A DNA stretch of 64,000 nucleotides from an uncultured Caulobacterales bacterium (GTDB taxonomy: Bacteria > Pseudomonadota > Alphaproteobacteria > Caulobacterales > Caulobacteraceae). The notes under the pieces are model-generated. The model ran no database searches. It was given only the letters and a program-made list of their open reading frames with translations, and had not been told where the DNA came from. Positions 20,045 to 29,387 of the stretch are shown here, piece by piece. The position numbers were made by a program, and so were the translations under genes. Position 1 is the first letter of the stretch. Each line of letters opens with the position of its first letter. The stretch spans positions 1 to 64,000 of the forward strand of contig CAISEP010000020.1 in NCBI GenBank assembly GCA_903884425.1, given 5' to 3'.

Positions 20045-21214
20045 TCACCCCCCCTTGGGCGGGGTCGGGCCCTCCTGGCGGAAGGGGGAGTATTCCTCGG
20101 TCAGGTAGTCCATCTCCCGCTCCACCGCGTCCCGTTCCCGGTCCAGATACCGGGCCACGGGCTCGCGCAGGGCCGGGTCGGCGATGTAGTGGGCGGAGAA
20201 GACCGACGCGGGCAGATAGCCGCGGGCGATCTTGTGCTCTCCCTGCGCCCCCGCCTCCACCCGGGCCAGGCCCAGGCGGATCGCCTCCTCGATGGCCCGG
20301 TAGTAGCAGACCTCGAAATGCAGGAACGGCACCTCCTCCAGGCAGCCCCAGTTGCGGCCATAGAGGCAGTCGTCGCCCAGGAGGTTCAGGGCCCCCGCGA
20401 TCCAGCGCCCCTCCCGCCGGGCCAGGATCAGCATCACCCGGTCGGCCATCCGCTCTCCCAGCAGGGAGAAGAACAGCCGGTTCAGATAGGGCCGCCCCCA
20501 CTTGCGTCCGCCGGTGTCCATGTAGAAGGCGAAGAAGGCGTCCCAGTGCGCTTCCGTCAGGTCCTTGCCGGTGATGGCGACGATCTCCAGCCCCGCCTGG
20601 GCGTCCCGCCGCTCCCGCCGGATGTTCTTGCGCCGGTTGGAGGACAGCTGGGCCAGGAAGCCCTCGAAGTCCGCATAGCCGCGATTGTGCCAGTGATACT
20701 GCTGGTCCCGCCGCTGCAGCAGGCCCGCCGCGCCTGCCCGGGTCCACTCCCCCTCCGTCAGGAAGGTGATGTGCAGGCTCGACGCCCCCAGCTGGTCGGT
20801 CAGGGCCACGGCCCCGTGCAGAAGGGCGTCCTCGACCCCATCGCGCCCCTCCCCCGCCGCCGTGATCAGCCGGGGGCCGGTGGCGGGCGTGAACGGGGCC
20901 GCGCACTGGAGCTTGGGGTAGTAGCGCCCGCCCGCCCGCATGTAGGCATCGGCCCAGCTGTGGTCGAAGACGTATTCCCCCTGGCTGTGGCTCTTCAGAT
21001 AGAGGGGCATGACCCCCACCACCTGCCCGTCGGCATCGCTGACGCTCAGGTGCTGCGGCTTCCATCCCGTGCGGGCGCTGACGCAGCCGCTTTCCTCCAG
21101 GGCCTGGAGGAAGTCATAGCGGATGAAGGGGTTGCCCTGGTGGTCCGGCGCGTCGGCGCAATGGTCCCAGGCGGCCCGGCCGATGTCCGAGATCGCCCCG
21201 TGGGAGCGGATCAC
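20045..21214 (-). CDS. DUF482 / COG3146 GNAT-like protein (FemAB-type acyltransferase fold)
   Basis: A 389-residue protein of the COG3146 family, predicted to have tandem GNAT folds like the FemAB peptidyltransferases. Recognisable blocks are NPFIRYDFLQALEESGC at the N-terminus, SSNRRKNIRRERR in the middle and a C-terminal ARGYLPASVFSAHYI. The family is widespread in alpha- and gammaproteobacteria; a role in cell-wall or lipid acylation is assumed from the fold but not shown. It is the last gene of the ridA-GDPD-DUF482 unit, 20 bases after GDPD. Confidence 0.86.
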   Translation of the reverse strand: MIRSHGAISDIGRAAWDHCADAPDHQGNPFIRYDFLQALEESGCVSARTGWKPQHLSVSDADGQVVGVMPLYLKSHSQGEYVFDHSWADAYMRAGGRYYPKLQCAAPFTPATGPRLITAAGEGRDGVEDALLHGAVALTDQLGASSLHITFLTEGEWTRAGAAGLLQRRDQQYHWHNRGYADFEGFLAQLSSNRRKNIRRERRDAQAGLEIVAITGKDLTEAHWDAFFAFYMDTGGRKWGRPYLNRLFFSLLGERMADRVMLILARREGRWIAGALNLLGDDCLYGRNWGCLEEVPFLHFEVCYYRAIEEAIRLGLARVEAGAQGEHKIARGYLPASVFSAHYIADPALREPVARYLDRERDAVEREMDYLTEEYSPFRQEGPTPPKGG

Positions 21215-21234
21215 GAGCCTGCCGCCAGGCGCGC

Positions 21235-22005
21235 TCAGGGGGTGAAGCCTTCGAAGATCAGGTTGTCGCAGTGGGCCTGGACCTTGTGCCAGGTTTCGGG
21301 CGACCGCACCGTCCAGGCCACCACCGGCATGCCGCCGTCCCGCAGGGTGTCCGCCTCGGCACTGGGCAGCATGTCGAGGCCCAGGGCCAGGAAGTGCGGC
21401 CGTGCGATCTTCACATGCTCCAGCGCCCGCAAGGCGCGGATGGCGTCGGCGGACATGCGCCCTTCCCCGTCCGCATAGGCATGGCTGTTCAGGCCGCGCA
21501 GGATCTTGGGATGGTGGTCCGCGAACCAGGCGTGGCTGTAGGCGTTGAAGCCGATCAGCGCCACGGGCCCCTTGTGGTCCAGCAGCACGTCATGCACTCG
21601 CTTCTCCAGGGGCCCGACCTCGCCGGAGGGGGTCTTCAGTTCCACCAGCACCAGGGCCCGGTGGCCGATCACCGCCAGGGCCTCGGCCAGGGTGGGGATG
21701 GTCTCGTCGGACCTGCCCAGCCTCAGCTTCTGCAGGTCCCGGGCGGCAAAGTCGCGGACCCGGCCGGTGGTGCCGGTCATCCGGTCCAGGGTGGCGTCAT
21801 GGAACACCACCGCCTCGCCATCGGCGGTGATCTGCACGTCCAGCTCGACGCCATAGCCCTGTTCCGCCGCATGCTGGAAGGCGGCCAGGCTGTTCTCCGG
21901 CGCGCCGTCGGCGGTCCACAGGCCCCGATGGGCGATGGGCGGGCCGCTCAGCCGGGGCCAGGCCTCGCCGAAATCGGCAATGTGCGGCTGGACCTTGCGG
22001 CTCAT
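21235..22005 (-). CDS. ugpQ: Glycerophosphodiester phosphodiesterase
   Basis: A 256-residue cytoplasmic GDPD that cleaves glycerophosphodiesters to an alcohol and glycerol 3-phosphate. The TIM-barrel catalytic set is present: IAHRG with APENSLAAF, the metal ligands in VELDVQ, and the second histidine in VVFHDATLDR. No signal peptide is visible. It overlaps ridA by four bases and is followed by the DUF482 gene. The symbol is used by resemblance to cytoplasmic UgpQ. Confidence 0.9.
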   Translation of the reverse strand: MSRKVQPHIADFGEAWPRLSGPPIAHRGLWTADGAPENSLAAFQHAAEQGYGVELDVQITADGEAVVFHDATLDRMTGTTGRVRDFAARDLQKLRLGRSDETIPTLAEALAVIGHRALVLVELKTPSGEVGPLEKRVHDVLLDHKGPVALIGFNAYSHAWFADHHPKILRGLNSHAYADGEGRMSADAIRALRALEHVKIARPHFLALGLDMLPSAEADTLRDGGMPVVAWTVRSPETWHKVQAHCDNLIFEGFTP

Positions 22006-22460
22006 GCCACCTCCACCACGGCGTCGACCTCCACGGAGAAGTTCAGGGGCAGGCGATAGACGCCGACGGCGGAGCGGGCGTGGCGACCGGCGTCCCCGAA
22101 CACCTCCACCATCAGGTCGCTGCAGCCGTTGATCACGGCGGGAATGGCGAAGAACTCAGGACCCGCCTGGACGAAGCCCCCCAGCTTCACCACCCGGCGG
22201 ACGCGGGACAGGTCCCCCAGCGCCGCCTTCATCTGGGCGATCAGGTTGATGCCGCACAGGCGGGCCGCCGCCTTGGCCGTGGCCTCGTCCACCTCGGTGC
22301 CGACGGTGCCCTTGATGCCGCCCGACGCGTCCACCGACACCTGGCCGGAGATGAACAGCTGCGATCCGCTCTGGACGAAGGGCACGTAGTTGGCCACCGG
22401 TGCCACCGGTTCCGGCAGCACGATGCCGAGGGATTTCAGGCGGTCTTCGATAGCGGACAT
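22002..22460 (-). CDS. RidA-family protein (enamine/imine deaminase type)
   Basis: A 152-residue member of the YjgF/YER057c/UK114 family. The substrate-binding arginine of active RidA proteins sits in the context GRHARSAVGVYRLPLN, and the N-terminal VPFVQSGSQLFISGQV and GGF segments are typical. RidA hydrolyses reactive enamines released by PLP enzymes. This one belongs to the slightly longer subfamily often found beside GDPD in alphaproteobacteria, so its true substrate may differ. It heads a three-gene unit. Confidence 0.88.
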   Translation of the reverse strand: MSAIEDRLKSLGIVLPEPVAPVANYVPFVQSGSQLFISGQVSVDASGGIKGTVGTEVDEATAKAAARLCGINLIAQMKAALGDLSRVRRVVKLGGFVQAGPEFFAIPAVINGCSDLMVEVFGDAGRHARSAVGVYRLPLNFSVEVDAVVEVA

Positions 22461-22533
22461 GGGCGGCTTTCCGGTGATGGGATCGTGCCGCCATCCATAG
22501 ACGACAAACCCCGGACTGCGGAAGCCTTGTTGC

Positions 22534-22845
22534 TCAGCGCGCCGCGCCGCAGGTGCCGGTCTGGATGCGCACGGGCAGCAGGACCGGCGTGTTGTCCGCC
22601 CGAGGCGTCAGGTGGAACTGGGCGCTCATGGACAGGGCCGCGGCCCCGGCCCCGAGGCTGTTGGGATCCTCCGACACCACCTGGCAGTCCCGGGCGGCAC
22701 CGTCCTCGGCCACATGGCATTGCAGGACCACGGTCAGGGTGCAGCTGTCCGCCCGGGCCAGCGTCATGTCGTGCCCTGCCGCGGAGGGGCCAGTGGCCGA
22801 CAAGGCAGAGGCGACGGTGATGGCGGCGAACAGGGGCAGGACCAC
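22534..22845 (-). CDS. Small exported protein with TonB C-terminal-like domain
   Basis: A 103-residue protein from a GTG start that has GAGG eight bases upstream. The first 24 residues form a signal peptide (VLPLFAAITVASALSA). The rest resembles the TonB C-terminal fold: a strand with VVLQCHVAEDGAARDCQVV, then LGAGAAALSMSAQFHLTP, then a final strand. It has four cysteines, so disulfides are likely. Caulobacterales encode many stand-alone TonB-C-like proteins of unknown role. A longer frame to 23010 has no coding look. Confidence 0.6.
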   Translation of the reverse strand: MVLPLFAAITVASALSATGPSAAGHDMTLARADSCTLTVVLQCHVAEDGAARDCQVVSEDPNSLGAGAAALSMSAQFHLTPRADNTPVLLPVRIQTGTCGAAR

Positions 22846-22937
22846 GGCGGTTTCCTCGTATCGGGGTCGCCCGTCTCCGGACGGGACGCTTTGGCAGGAC
22901 CGGAGCAAGGGCTGCGCCAATCGGCGCACGACCCGAG

Positions 22938-22954
22938 GGTTAACAGAGGTTAAC
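22938..22954. promoter_or_regulatory. Tandem GGTTAAC direct repeat (possible regulator site)
   Basis: Two perfect GGTTAAC heptamers start at 22938 and 22948, exactly ten bases apart, in the gap between two divergent small exported-protein genes. In DNA of roughly 70 percent GC this is conspicuous. The TTAA cores are spaced N6; the CtrA consensus is TTAA-N7-TTAA, so this is a near miss rather than a match. Confidence 0.4.
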
Positions 22955-23097
22955 GGCACCTCCAAGCCGACCTGACCGAAAGGTGAATGAAAGATAATGG
23001 CGCGCCCCACCGTGCGTTCAGGTGCGGGGTCCTAGGGTGGCCTCATCGGACAAACGGCGCGGCGGTCGCGCCCCGGCCCGAAGATGGGAGACTGAAC

Positions 23098-23334
23098 ATG
23101 AACCTCTTCAAGAGCTTGATGCTGGTGGCCGCCACGGCGGCCGTCACGGTTCCGGCGATCGCGTCTGCCGACGACTGGGGCCACCGGGATGGCGGCCGCG
23201 ACGGCTATCGCGAGGTGGTCTATCGCCACGCGGACTGGGACTACTTCCACCGGCCCTACTGGGCCCGCGGCTGGGACCGGGACCGGTGGGAGCACCACCG
23301 CCATTACCGGGACCGCCACGAGCGCCGCTGGTAG
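23098..23334 (+). CDS. Small exported His/Arg/Trp/Tyr-rich protein
   Basis: A 78-residue protein from the ATG at 23098, with GGGAG upstream. Residues 1-23 are a clear signal peptide (FKSLMLVAATAAVTVPAIASA). The mature part of about 54 residues is dominated by Asp, Arg, His, Trp and Tyr (for example DRDRWEHHRHYRDRHE) with no cysteine. Similar short secreted proteins occur in alphaproteobacteria without assigned function; metal binding or envelope association is conceivable but not shown. Confidence 0.65.
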   Translation: MNLFKSLMLVAATAAVTVPAIASADDWGHRDGGRDGYREVVYRHADWDYFHRPYWARGWDRDRWEHHRHYRDRHERRW

Positions 23335-23386
23335 CCCCTGACCCCCTTCCCGCGCCGGACGGTCCCCGGTGTCCGACGCAGGAACA

Positions 23387-23419
23387 GAAGCCCCCTTCCG
23401 CCGTGCGGGAGGGGGCTTC
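23387..23419. terminator. Strong hairpin after the small exported-protein gene
   Basis: GAAGCCCCCT pairs perfectly with AGGGGGCTTC around a short GC-rich loop. It lies 52 bases past the stop codon. The downstream sequence on the plus strand is G-rich rather than T-rich, so termination strength is uncertain; the gap also serves convergent clpA. Confidence 0.6.
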
Positions 23420-23436
23420 GACCGTTTGGGGGGGAT

Positions 23437-23572
23437 GCGTCCTTCGAGACGGGCCTTCGGCCCTCCTCAGGATGACGCGCGTTATGGAACCCTCGTCTAC
23501 CGGTCTGGGCTCGACACCCAATACCCTTCGTCATGGTGAGGAGGCCCGGAACGGGCCGTCTCGAACCACGCA
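23437..23572. repeat. B/C hairpin repeat doublet at the clpA 3' end
   Basis: A CC-type B unit (23437-23477) and an oppositely oriented GG-type C unit (23529-23572) are separated by about 50 unrelated bases. The doublet ends five bases before the clpA stop codon. Confidence 0.85.
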
Positions 23573-23577
23573 GAAAC

Positions 23578-25914
23578 CTACTCCGTCAGCGCCGGTTCCC
23601 CGGACTCCGCGTCGTCGGACGAGCCTTCGCCGTGCGGGCCGGAGGCAGCGGCGTCGATCTGGAAGTCGATCTTGCCGTCCTTCAGCCCGACGATCACATG
23701 CCCGCCGCGGACCAGCCGGCCGAACAGGATCTCGTCGGCCAGGGGCTTCTTGATGTGCTCCTGGATGACCCGGGCCAGCGGGCGGGCGCCGAACAGCTCG
23801 TCATAGCCGTTCTTGGCCAGCCAGTCGGCGGCGTCCTCCGTCAGTTCGATGGTCACGTGCCGGTCGGCCAGCTGGGCCTCGAGCTGCATGACGAACTTCT
23901 GCACCACGTTGCGGATCACTTCCGGCGGCAGGGGCTTGAAGGTGATCACCGCGTCCAGGCGGTTGCGGAACTCCGGCGTGAACAGGCGGTTGATCGCCTG
24001 CTCGTCCGCGTCCGTCACCCGCCCGCGACCGAAGCCGATGCCCGCCTTGTTGTTGTCCGAGGCCCCGGCATTGGTGGTCATGATCAGCACCACGTTGCGG
24101 AAGTCCACCTTCTTGCCGTTGGAGTCCGTCAGGGTCCCGTGGTCCATGACCTGCAAGAGGATGTTGTAGACGTCCTGGTGGGCCTTCTCGATCTCGTCGA
24201 GCAGGACCACCGCGTGCTTGTGCTGGTCCACGGCGTCGGTCAGCTGGCCGCCCTGGTCGTGGCCCACATAGCCCGGAGGGGCGCCGATCAGGCGACTGAC
24301 CGTGTGCCGCTCCATGTACTCGCTCATGTCGAAGCGCAGCAGCTCGATCCCGAGGGTGAGGGCCAGCTGGCGCGCCACCTCGGTCTTGCCGACGCCCGTG
24401 GGGCCGGAGAACAGGTAGGAGCCGATGGGCTTCTGCGTGTCCCGCAGCCCCGCCCGGCTCATCTTCATGGCGGCGGACAGCTGGATGATGGCGTCGTCCT
24501 GGCCATAGACCGCGCGCTTCAGGTCGCTTTCCAGGCTGCGCAGCGCCTCCACGTCGGACTTGGAGACGGACTTGGTGGGGATGCGGGCCATCTTGGCCAC
24601 CACCGTCTCGATGTCCTTCACGCCGATGGTCTTCTTGCGCCGCCCCTCGGGGATCAGCATCTGGGAGGCCCCCGCCTCGTCCAGGATGTCGATGGCCTTG
24701 TCCGGCAGCTTGCGGTCGGTGATGTACTTCACCGACAGCTCCACCGCCGCCTTCACCGCATCATTGGTGTAGCGCAGCTTGTGGAACTCCTCGTAATATA
24801 CCTTCAGGCCCTTGAGGATCTTGATGGCGTCATCGACGGACGGCTCGGTCACGTCGATCTTCTGGAAGCGGCGGACCAGCGCCCGGTCCTTCTCGAAGTG
24901 CTGGCGGAACTCCTTGTAGGTGGTGGAGCCCATGCACTTCAGCGTGCCGGACGCCAGCGCCGGCTTCAGCAGGTTGGAGGCGTCCATGGCCCCGCCGGAG
25001 GTGGCGCCCGCGCCGATCACCGTGTGGATCTCGTCGATGAACAGCACCGCGTTCGGGTGGTTCTCGAGTTCCTTCACCACCTGCTTGACCCGCTCCTCGA
25101 AGTCGCCGCGATAGCGGGTGCCCGCCAGCAGCGCGCCCATGTCGAGGGAGAAGATGGTGGCCCCGGCCAGCACTTCCGGCACCTCTCCATTGACGATCTT
25201 GCGGGCCAGGCCCTCGGCAATGGCGGTCTTGCCCACGCCCGGGTCGCCCACCAGCAGGGGGTTGTTCTTGGTCCGGCGGCACAGGATCTGGATGCAGCGC
25301 TCCACCTCCGCGTGACGGCCGATCAGGGGGTCGACCTTGCCCTGCCGCGCCTTCTCGTTGAGGTTCACGCAGTAGGTGTCCAGGGCCTCGCCGGACTTGG
25401 CGGCGGGCTTGTCCTCGGTCTCGTTCTCCGAGGCCTGGGAGGAGCCGCGCACCGTGCGGGGCTCGCTGGCCCCGGCCTTCTTGGCGATGCCGTGGGCGAT
25501 GAAGTTCACCGCGTCATAGCGGGTCATGTCCTGTTCCTGCAGGAAGAAGGCCGCGTGGCTCTCCCGCTCGGAGAAGACGGCGACCAGCACATTGGCCCCG
25601 GTCACGTCGTCGCGGCCCGAGGACTGCACGTGGATCACGGCGCGCTGGATCACCCGCTGGAAGCCCGCCGTCGGCTTGGCATCCTCCCCGGTGTCCATGA
25701 CCAGGGACTTCAGCTCGGTATCCAGATAGCTGATCAGGTTCTTCTTCAGCACCTCGAGGTCCACATTGCAGGCCCGCATCACCGCCGCGCCCTCGGCGTC
25801 GTCGGTCAGGGAGAGCAGCAGGTGCTCGAGGGTCGCATATTCATGCTTGCGCTGGTTGGCGTAAGCGACGGCCCGGTGGAGGGTCTCTTCCAGGTTACGC
25901 GAGAAGGACGGCAC
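23578..25914 (-). CDS. clpA: ATP-dependent Clp protease ATPase subunit ClpA
   Basis: A 778-residue double-ring AAA+ unfoldase that feeds substrates to ClpP. The Clp-N repeat domain ([18 protein letters not shown]) is followed by NBD1 with Walker A GDPGVGKT (about 222-229) and NBD2 with GPTGVGKT (about 504-511). There is no ClpB-type coiled-coil middle domain, which separates it from ClpB/ClpC. The start is GTG at 25914 with AGAGG six bases upstream; the longer frame overlaps clpS. clpS ends ten bases upstream, so adaptor and unfoldase are co-expressed. Confidence 0.96.
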   Translation of the reverse strand: MPSFSRNLEETLHRAVAYANQRKHEYATLEHLLLSLTDDAEGAAVMRACNVDLEVLKKNLISYLDTELKSLVMDTGEDAKPTAGFQRVIQRAVIHVQSSGRDDVTGANVLVAVFSERESHAAFFLQEQDMTRYDAVNFIAHGIAKKAGASEPRTVRGSSQASENETEDKPAAKSGEALDTYCVNLNEKARQGKVDPLIGRHAEVERCIQILCRRTKNNPLLVGDPGVGKTAIAEGLARKIVNGEVPEVLAGATIFSLDMGALLAGTRYRGDFEERVKQVVKELENHPNAVLFIDEIHTVIGAGATSGGAMDASNLLKPALASGTLKCMGSTTYKEFRQHFEKDRALVRRFQKIDVTEPSVDDAIKILKGLKVYYEEFHKLRYTNDAVKAAVELSVKYITDRKLPDKAIDILDEAGASQMLIPEGRRKKTIGVKDIETVVAKMARIPTKSVSKSDVEALRSLESDLKRAVYGQDDAIIQLSAAMKMSRAGLRDTQKPIGSYLFSGPTGVGKTEVARQLALTLGIELLRFDMSEYMERHTVSRLIGAPPGYVGHDQGGQLTDAVDQHKHAVVLLDEIEKAHQDVYNILLQVMDHGTLTDSNGKKVDFRNVVLIMTTNAGASDNNKAGIGFGRGRVTDADEQAINRLFTPEFRNRLDAVITFKPLPPEVIRNVVQKFVMQLEAQLADRHVTIELTEDAADWLAKNGYDELFGARPLARVIQEHIKKPLADEILFGRLVRGGHVIVGLKDGKIDFQIDAAASGPHGEGSSDDAESGEPALTE

Positions 25915-25924
25915 GTCGGACCTC

Positions 25925-26254
25925 TCAATCTTTTTCCATGGTGCACTGGAGGGGATGCTGATGCCTGCGGGCTGCATCGACCACCTGCGCCACCTTTGTT
26001 TCGGCGACTTCGTAAGTATAGATACCACACACCCCAACACCGTGTTGGTGAACGTGCAGCATGATCCGCGTCGCCTCGTCCCGGGTCTTGTTGAAGAAAC
26101 GCTCCAGCACGTAGACGACGAACTCCATAGGCGTGTAGTCGTCGTTCAGAATCAGGACTCGATACAAGGAGGGCTTCTGAAGCTTGGGCTTGACCTGCGT
26201 GACGACCGCAGACCCGACCCCATTTCCTTGATCACCTTGCTTGCGCTCGGTCAT
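25925..26254 (-). CDS. clpS: ATP-dependent Clp protease adaptor ClpS
   Basis: A 109-residue adaptor that delivers N-end-rule substrates to ClpA. The core holds the binding-pocket segment [15 protein letters not shown], the HVHQHG loop with its histidines, and the YEVAETKV segment. A flexible N-terminus of about 25 residues, which inserts into ClpA, precedes it. The ATG at 26254 was preferred to a TTG just upstream. A GAGAAGGG ribosome-binding site is visible. It is the first gene of the clpS-clpA operon. Confidence 0.96.
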   Translation of the reverse strand: MTERKQGDQGNGVGSAVVTQVKPKLQKPSLYRVLILNDDYTPMEFVVYVLERFFNKTRDEATRIMLHVHQHGVGVCGIYTYEVAETKVAQVVDAARRHQHPLQCTMEKD

Positions 26255-26441
26255 CAAACCCTTCTCCGTATCACTGCGAACGACGCCGACCTGTTGATTA
26301 GATAAGCCGGGACGGTGTTTTGGGAAGCCCTTGTTTTTCTGTCGGGACGATTAGAGGCCCCGAAGGTTGCGATCGCTGTGGACAGGCGAAGCGACCGCCC
26401 CGTCCGTCCCCCTCGAACGCTGTCACGGAACCCGGGATTCG

Positions 26442-27518
26442 TCAGGTCCCCGGTGCCCAATCCACCGAGGCGCCGTGGGAATGGACACGGGCGAGGCGCC
26501 GCTGCCCGCCGTTTGGCCACAGGCGCAGCGTCACCTCCATCAGCACCTCGCCGGGGATCATCTCCATGGCCAGCCAGGCGAGCGGCGCGTCCGGCGTGGC
26601 AAGCCCGGCCATGCGCGCCATGTGCGCGGTGATCCGCTCCTGGGTCGCGGCCGGCATGTACTGCCACATGACCGAGTGATAGAGCACCGTGGCGACCCCG
26701 GGCGTCGGCCGCACATGGGCCTCCACCCAGTCGGCGGCGTCGGCCTGGACCAGGTCGAGCCCCGTCTGCCGGGCCAGCGCGATGGCGCCGTCGACCCTCG
26801 CCACCCGGTCCCGCTGGTCGGCCCACACATAGGCGCGCAGTCGCCGGGCCTGCAGGGGATCGCGGATGTCCACCGGCGCGATGTCACAGCCCCGGGTCTC
26901 GGTCACCGTGATCGGCCCCAGCGGCGGCGGCGGGCCGCGCCAGTCCCCGTCGATCCCCACCGGGCTCTGCGGATCGCCCCAGGCCCCCGCCTCGCCGAAG
27001 CGGTAGCGGAACTTCGGCCAGTTCAGGTTCAGCCCGGCGCTGGCCCCGATCTCGAGACAGCGGAGCGGCAGGCCGGTCTCGGCGGCCACCGTGGCGAAGC
27101 CGCCGAACAGGCAAAGGGTCCGCCGCACCTCGTTGGTCTGGGGGGGCGAGGCGATGAAGGCCGAAAGCTCCGCCTGCCGGGCGCGGGCCAGCGGGATCAG
27201 CACCGCGGCCAGGGCGTCGGGATCGGCCTCCGTCACGTTCGGCGGATAGAGGGCCGACAGGGCCGACGCCTCGCCCCCCAGCGCCATGAAATGCGCCCAG
27301 CCCAGCGGCCGGATGGGCGTGGCGGCGTCGATCTGCCCGTTCAGGTCGAGCCCGGCGAAGGGTTCCAGCACCTCGGCGAACACCCCGCCCGCCTGCAGGT
27401 CGGCCAGCATCACCTCCAGCACGGCGGCGGAGAAGGGCGAGCCCATGGTCCGGCTGACCCGGGCCTGGCCGAAGAAGATCTGCTCGAGGGGGGTGCGGGG
27501 GGTCTGGGGCTCGGTCAT
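26442..27518 (-). CDS. DUF2332 family protein
   Basis: A 358-residue protein of the DUF2332 family, common in Actinobacteria and Alphaproteobacteria. Typical blocks are FFGQARVSRTMGSPFSAAVL at the N-terminus, the GASAGLNLNW motif (about residues 170-179), which looks like a degenerate nucleotide-binding loop, and a C-terminal LRLWPNGG. The fold is predicted to be methyltransferase-like and the function is unknown. No operon partner is evident: clpS lies downstream with its own promoter gap. Confidence 0.8.
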   Translation of the reverse strand: MTEPQTPRTPLEQIFFGQARVSRTMGSPFSAAVLEVMLADLQAGGVFAEVLEPFAGLDLNGQIDAATPIRPLGWAHFMALGGEASALSALYPPNVTEADPDALAAVLIPLARARQAELSAFIASPPQTNEVRRTLCLFGGFATVAAETGLPLRCLEIGASAGLNLNWPKFRYRFGEAGAWGDPQSPVGIDGDWRGPPPPLGPITVTETRGCDIAPVDIRDPLQARRLRAYVWADQRDRVARVDGAIALARQTGLDLVQADAADWVEAHVRPTPGVATVLYHSVMWQYMPAATQERITAHMARMAGLATPDAPLAWLAMEMIPGEVLMEVTLRLWPNGGQRRLARVHSHGASVDWAPGT

Positions 27519-27674
27519 GGGCGGAGCATGCGCCACCGCCGCGGGCGTTCAAGATTGATTGTGCGGGTCAATGATTGGGGGGGGCGATGCGCTCCCGAAA
27601 GCCGACGTCCCGAACGGCCGGGATGGGGGGATAGCGGCCAGGACCCGTCAGGGGTGTTGGCAGAAAGTAGGTAC

Positions 27675-28694
27675 CTAGTGAGTGCTTGCGAGCACGTTAA
27701 ATACGGCATCGATCACCGCATCCGGCTTGCTGAAGTGGATCATGTGCGGAGCTCCGTCGACGACTCTGTGCACGCCGTTCGACGAGAGTTGCGCGAGCTT
27801 CTCGTGGCCGTGGAGCCAAACCTGTTGGAGCGCCGCGCGGTCTTGCGCGGAAAGTCCCTCTTCGCCCGTCCTGGCGCCTGCAGTCAGCACGATAAGCGGC
27901 ATCGTCCCATAGCTTGTTCGCGTCGCGAGAACTTGTCTGTACGACGCCATCTGGCTGTCGTCCTCCGAGATAACGGCCCGGGCCATCGCCTGATTGTTTA
28001 ACGGACTATTCGGGGGCGGAGAACCGCATTGGGCGTACGCGGGATCTCCAGGCTTCATCCGACCGTCAGCGGCCGCTCCGATGCAAGTCCGGCTCTCCGC
28101 CTCCGCTTCGTCCTCCATCTTCGCCCACGAGGCCGAAGCCCTTCGGAATGGAAGCGAGGCCTCGTCGACCTCGGGATCAACCAGGACCATGCCCGCCACG
28201 TCTTTGCGATAGCGGTTTGCAAACAGCTGTGCGTCGTAGCCTCCCAGCGAATGGGCAACCAAGACGTATGGGCTCAGCAAGCCGATCGCCGCCAAACCCG
28301 CGCGCAGGTCGGCCGCGATATGAGTCGCGTCGCGGGGCAATGGCGCCGCATCGCTATGGCCATAGCCCGCCCTGTCATAGGCGCACGCGGTGGTCCTCTG
28401 GGCAACCGCCGGCTGGACCTTCCGCCAGACAGATGCTGACATGCCAAGTCCCGCCTCGAATACAACCACTGATGATCCATGGCCAGCACAATAAAACGCA
28501 AGCCGCCGCCCGTCCGACAGAGTGGCGTAGCTCGGATGGTCGTAGTTGATTGTGACTAGATCGCTCGCATTTGGTGGTGCCGTCGGTGGGGCGGAGCCGC
28601 GGTCGGTGGGCGCGCCGGCCGTAGCTATTGAAGTGGCCGCTAAACCAACAACAATCCCGCACAAATGGGTCGTTGAAGACAACGCTAGCCGCAT
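27675..28694 (-). CDS. Secreted alpha/beta hydrolase, lower-GC and possibly acquired
   Basis: A 339-residue protein from an ATG with GGGGGG just upstream. A signal peptide (LCGIVVGLAATSIATAGA) is followed by an alpha/beta-hydrolase domain: oxyanion region FEAGLG, YDRAGYGHSD, nucleophile elbow VAHSLGGYDAQ and catalytic histidine region GAPHMIHFSKPD. The Gly before His of the usual GxSxG is replaced by Ala. Base composition and codon use (many A/T-ending codons) are clearly less GC-rich than the flanking genes. Substrate unknown. Confidence 0.78.
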   Translation of the reverse strand: MRLALSSTTHLCGIVVGLAATSIATAGAPTDRGSAPPTAPPNASDLVTINYDHPSYATLSDGRRLAFYCAGHGSSVVVFEAGLGMSASVWRKVQPAVAQRTTACAYDRAGYGHSDAAPLPRDATHIAADLRAGLAAIGLLSPYVLVAHSLGGYDAQLFANRYRKDVAGMVLVDPEVDEASLPFRRASASWAKMEDEAEAESRTCIGAAADGRMKPGDPAYAQCGSPPPNSPLNNQAMARAVISEDDSQMASYRQVLATRTSYGTMPLIVLTAGARTGEEGLSAQDRAALQQVWLHGHEKLAQLSSNGVHRVVDGAPHMIHFSKPDAVIDAVFNVLASTH

Positions 28695-28887
28695 TCTGCC
28701 CCCCAGTCCTTTGACACCAGGAGCAGTGCATGCCAACTTGGTTGGGTCAATGCCCATGCTCGCGACGTTGCCCGACTGAGTCCGCTCCGGGTCGATACCT
28801 GCCGCCGCCCCCCCTTGCCTGAAACTCACCGTCCACCGGACCACGCACACCCTCGCCTTGGCCTGCGCGGACTGACGCCGGAACACG

Positions 28888-28918
28888 AAAAAGGCCCCGG
28901 ACGCGAACGCCCGGGGCC
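28888..28918 (-). terminator. Rho-independent terminator of the phasin gene
   Basis: On the minus strand GGCCCCGG pairs with CCGGGGCC around a ten-base loop and is followed directly by TTTTT. It lies about 32 bases after the phasin stop codon, the classical intrinsic terminator arrangement. Confidence 0.85.
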
Positions 28919-28949
28919 CGAAATCACCGACCGTGAGGCCGGAAACGCC

Positions 28950-29387
28950 TTACTTCTTCGACTGCACCGATTCCATCAGGGTGGTGGCGCGCTCGTTCAG
29001 CGGCTTGATGGAGTCCTTCACCGCCGCCGAGACGATCTCGGAGGCGTGGTTCAGCTGGGCGATGTAGCTTTCCATGAAGGACTTGGCGAAGCTGGTCTGC
29101 AGCTCCACCACTTCCTGCACGCTGCGGGCCGAGGTCAGGGCCTTGGCGGCGGCGGTGTTGTCTTCCACGGACTTCTTGGTGAAGGCCATGGCCTGGGCGC
29201 CCAGGGCTTCCGCGCCCTTGGTGGCGGCGGTGACGCTGGCGATCATCGCCTCGAGGTTCTTCTTGGAATGGGTGTTCAGCTCGTTCAGCGCCGACAGGGA
29301 CTTGTCGGCGGCGTCCTTGAACGCCTGATTGCCGGCCGCGGTGACCTGTTCGACCGATGCCTTGATGTGTTCTGCGCCGTCAGCCAT
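28950..29387 (-). CDS. Phasin family protein
   Basis: A 145-residue helical, alanine- and lysine-rich protein with the phasin_2 pattern: an amphipathic region through EHIKASVEQVTAAGNQAF, then NLEAMIASVTAATKGAEALG, and QTSFAKSFMESYIAQL near the C-terminus. Phasins coat polyhydroxyalkanoate granules and some act more generally under stress. The ATG at 29387 has GGAG seven bases upstream. It has its own terminator and a promoter gap shared with dacA, and no PHA synthase gene lies in the window. Confidence 0.88.
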   Translation of the reverse strand: MADGAEHIKASVEQVTAAGNQAFKDAADKSLSALNELNTHSKKNLEAMIASVTAATKGAEALGAQAMAFTKKSVEDNTAAAKALTSARSVQEVVELQTSFAKSFMESYIAQLNHASEIVSAAVKDSIKPLNERATTLMESVQSKK

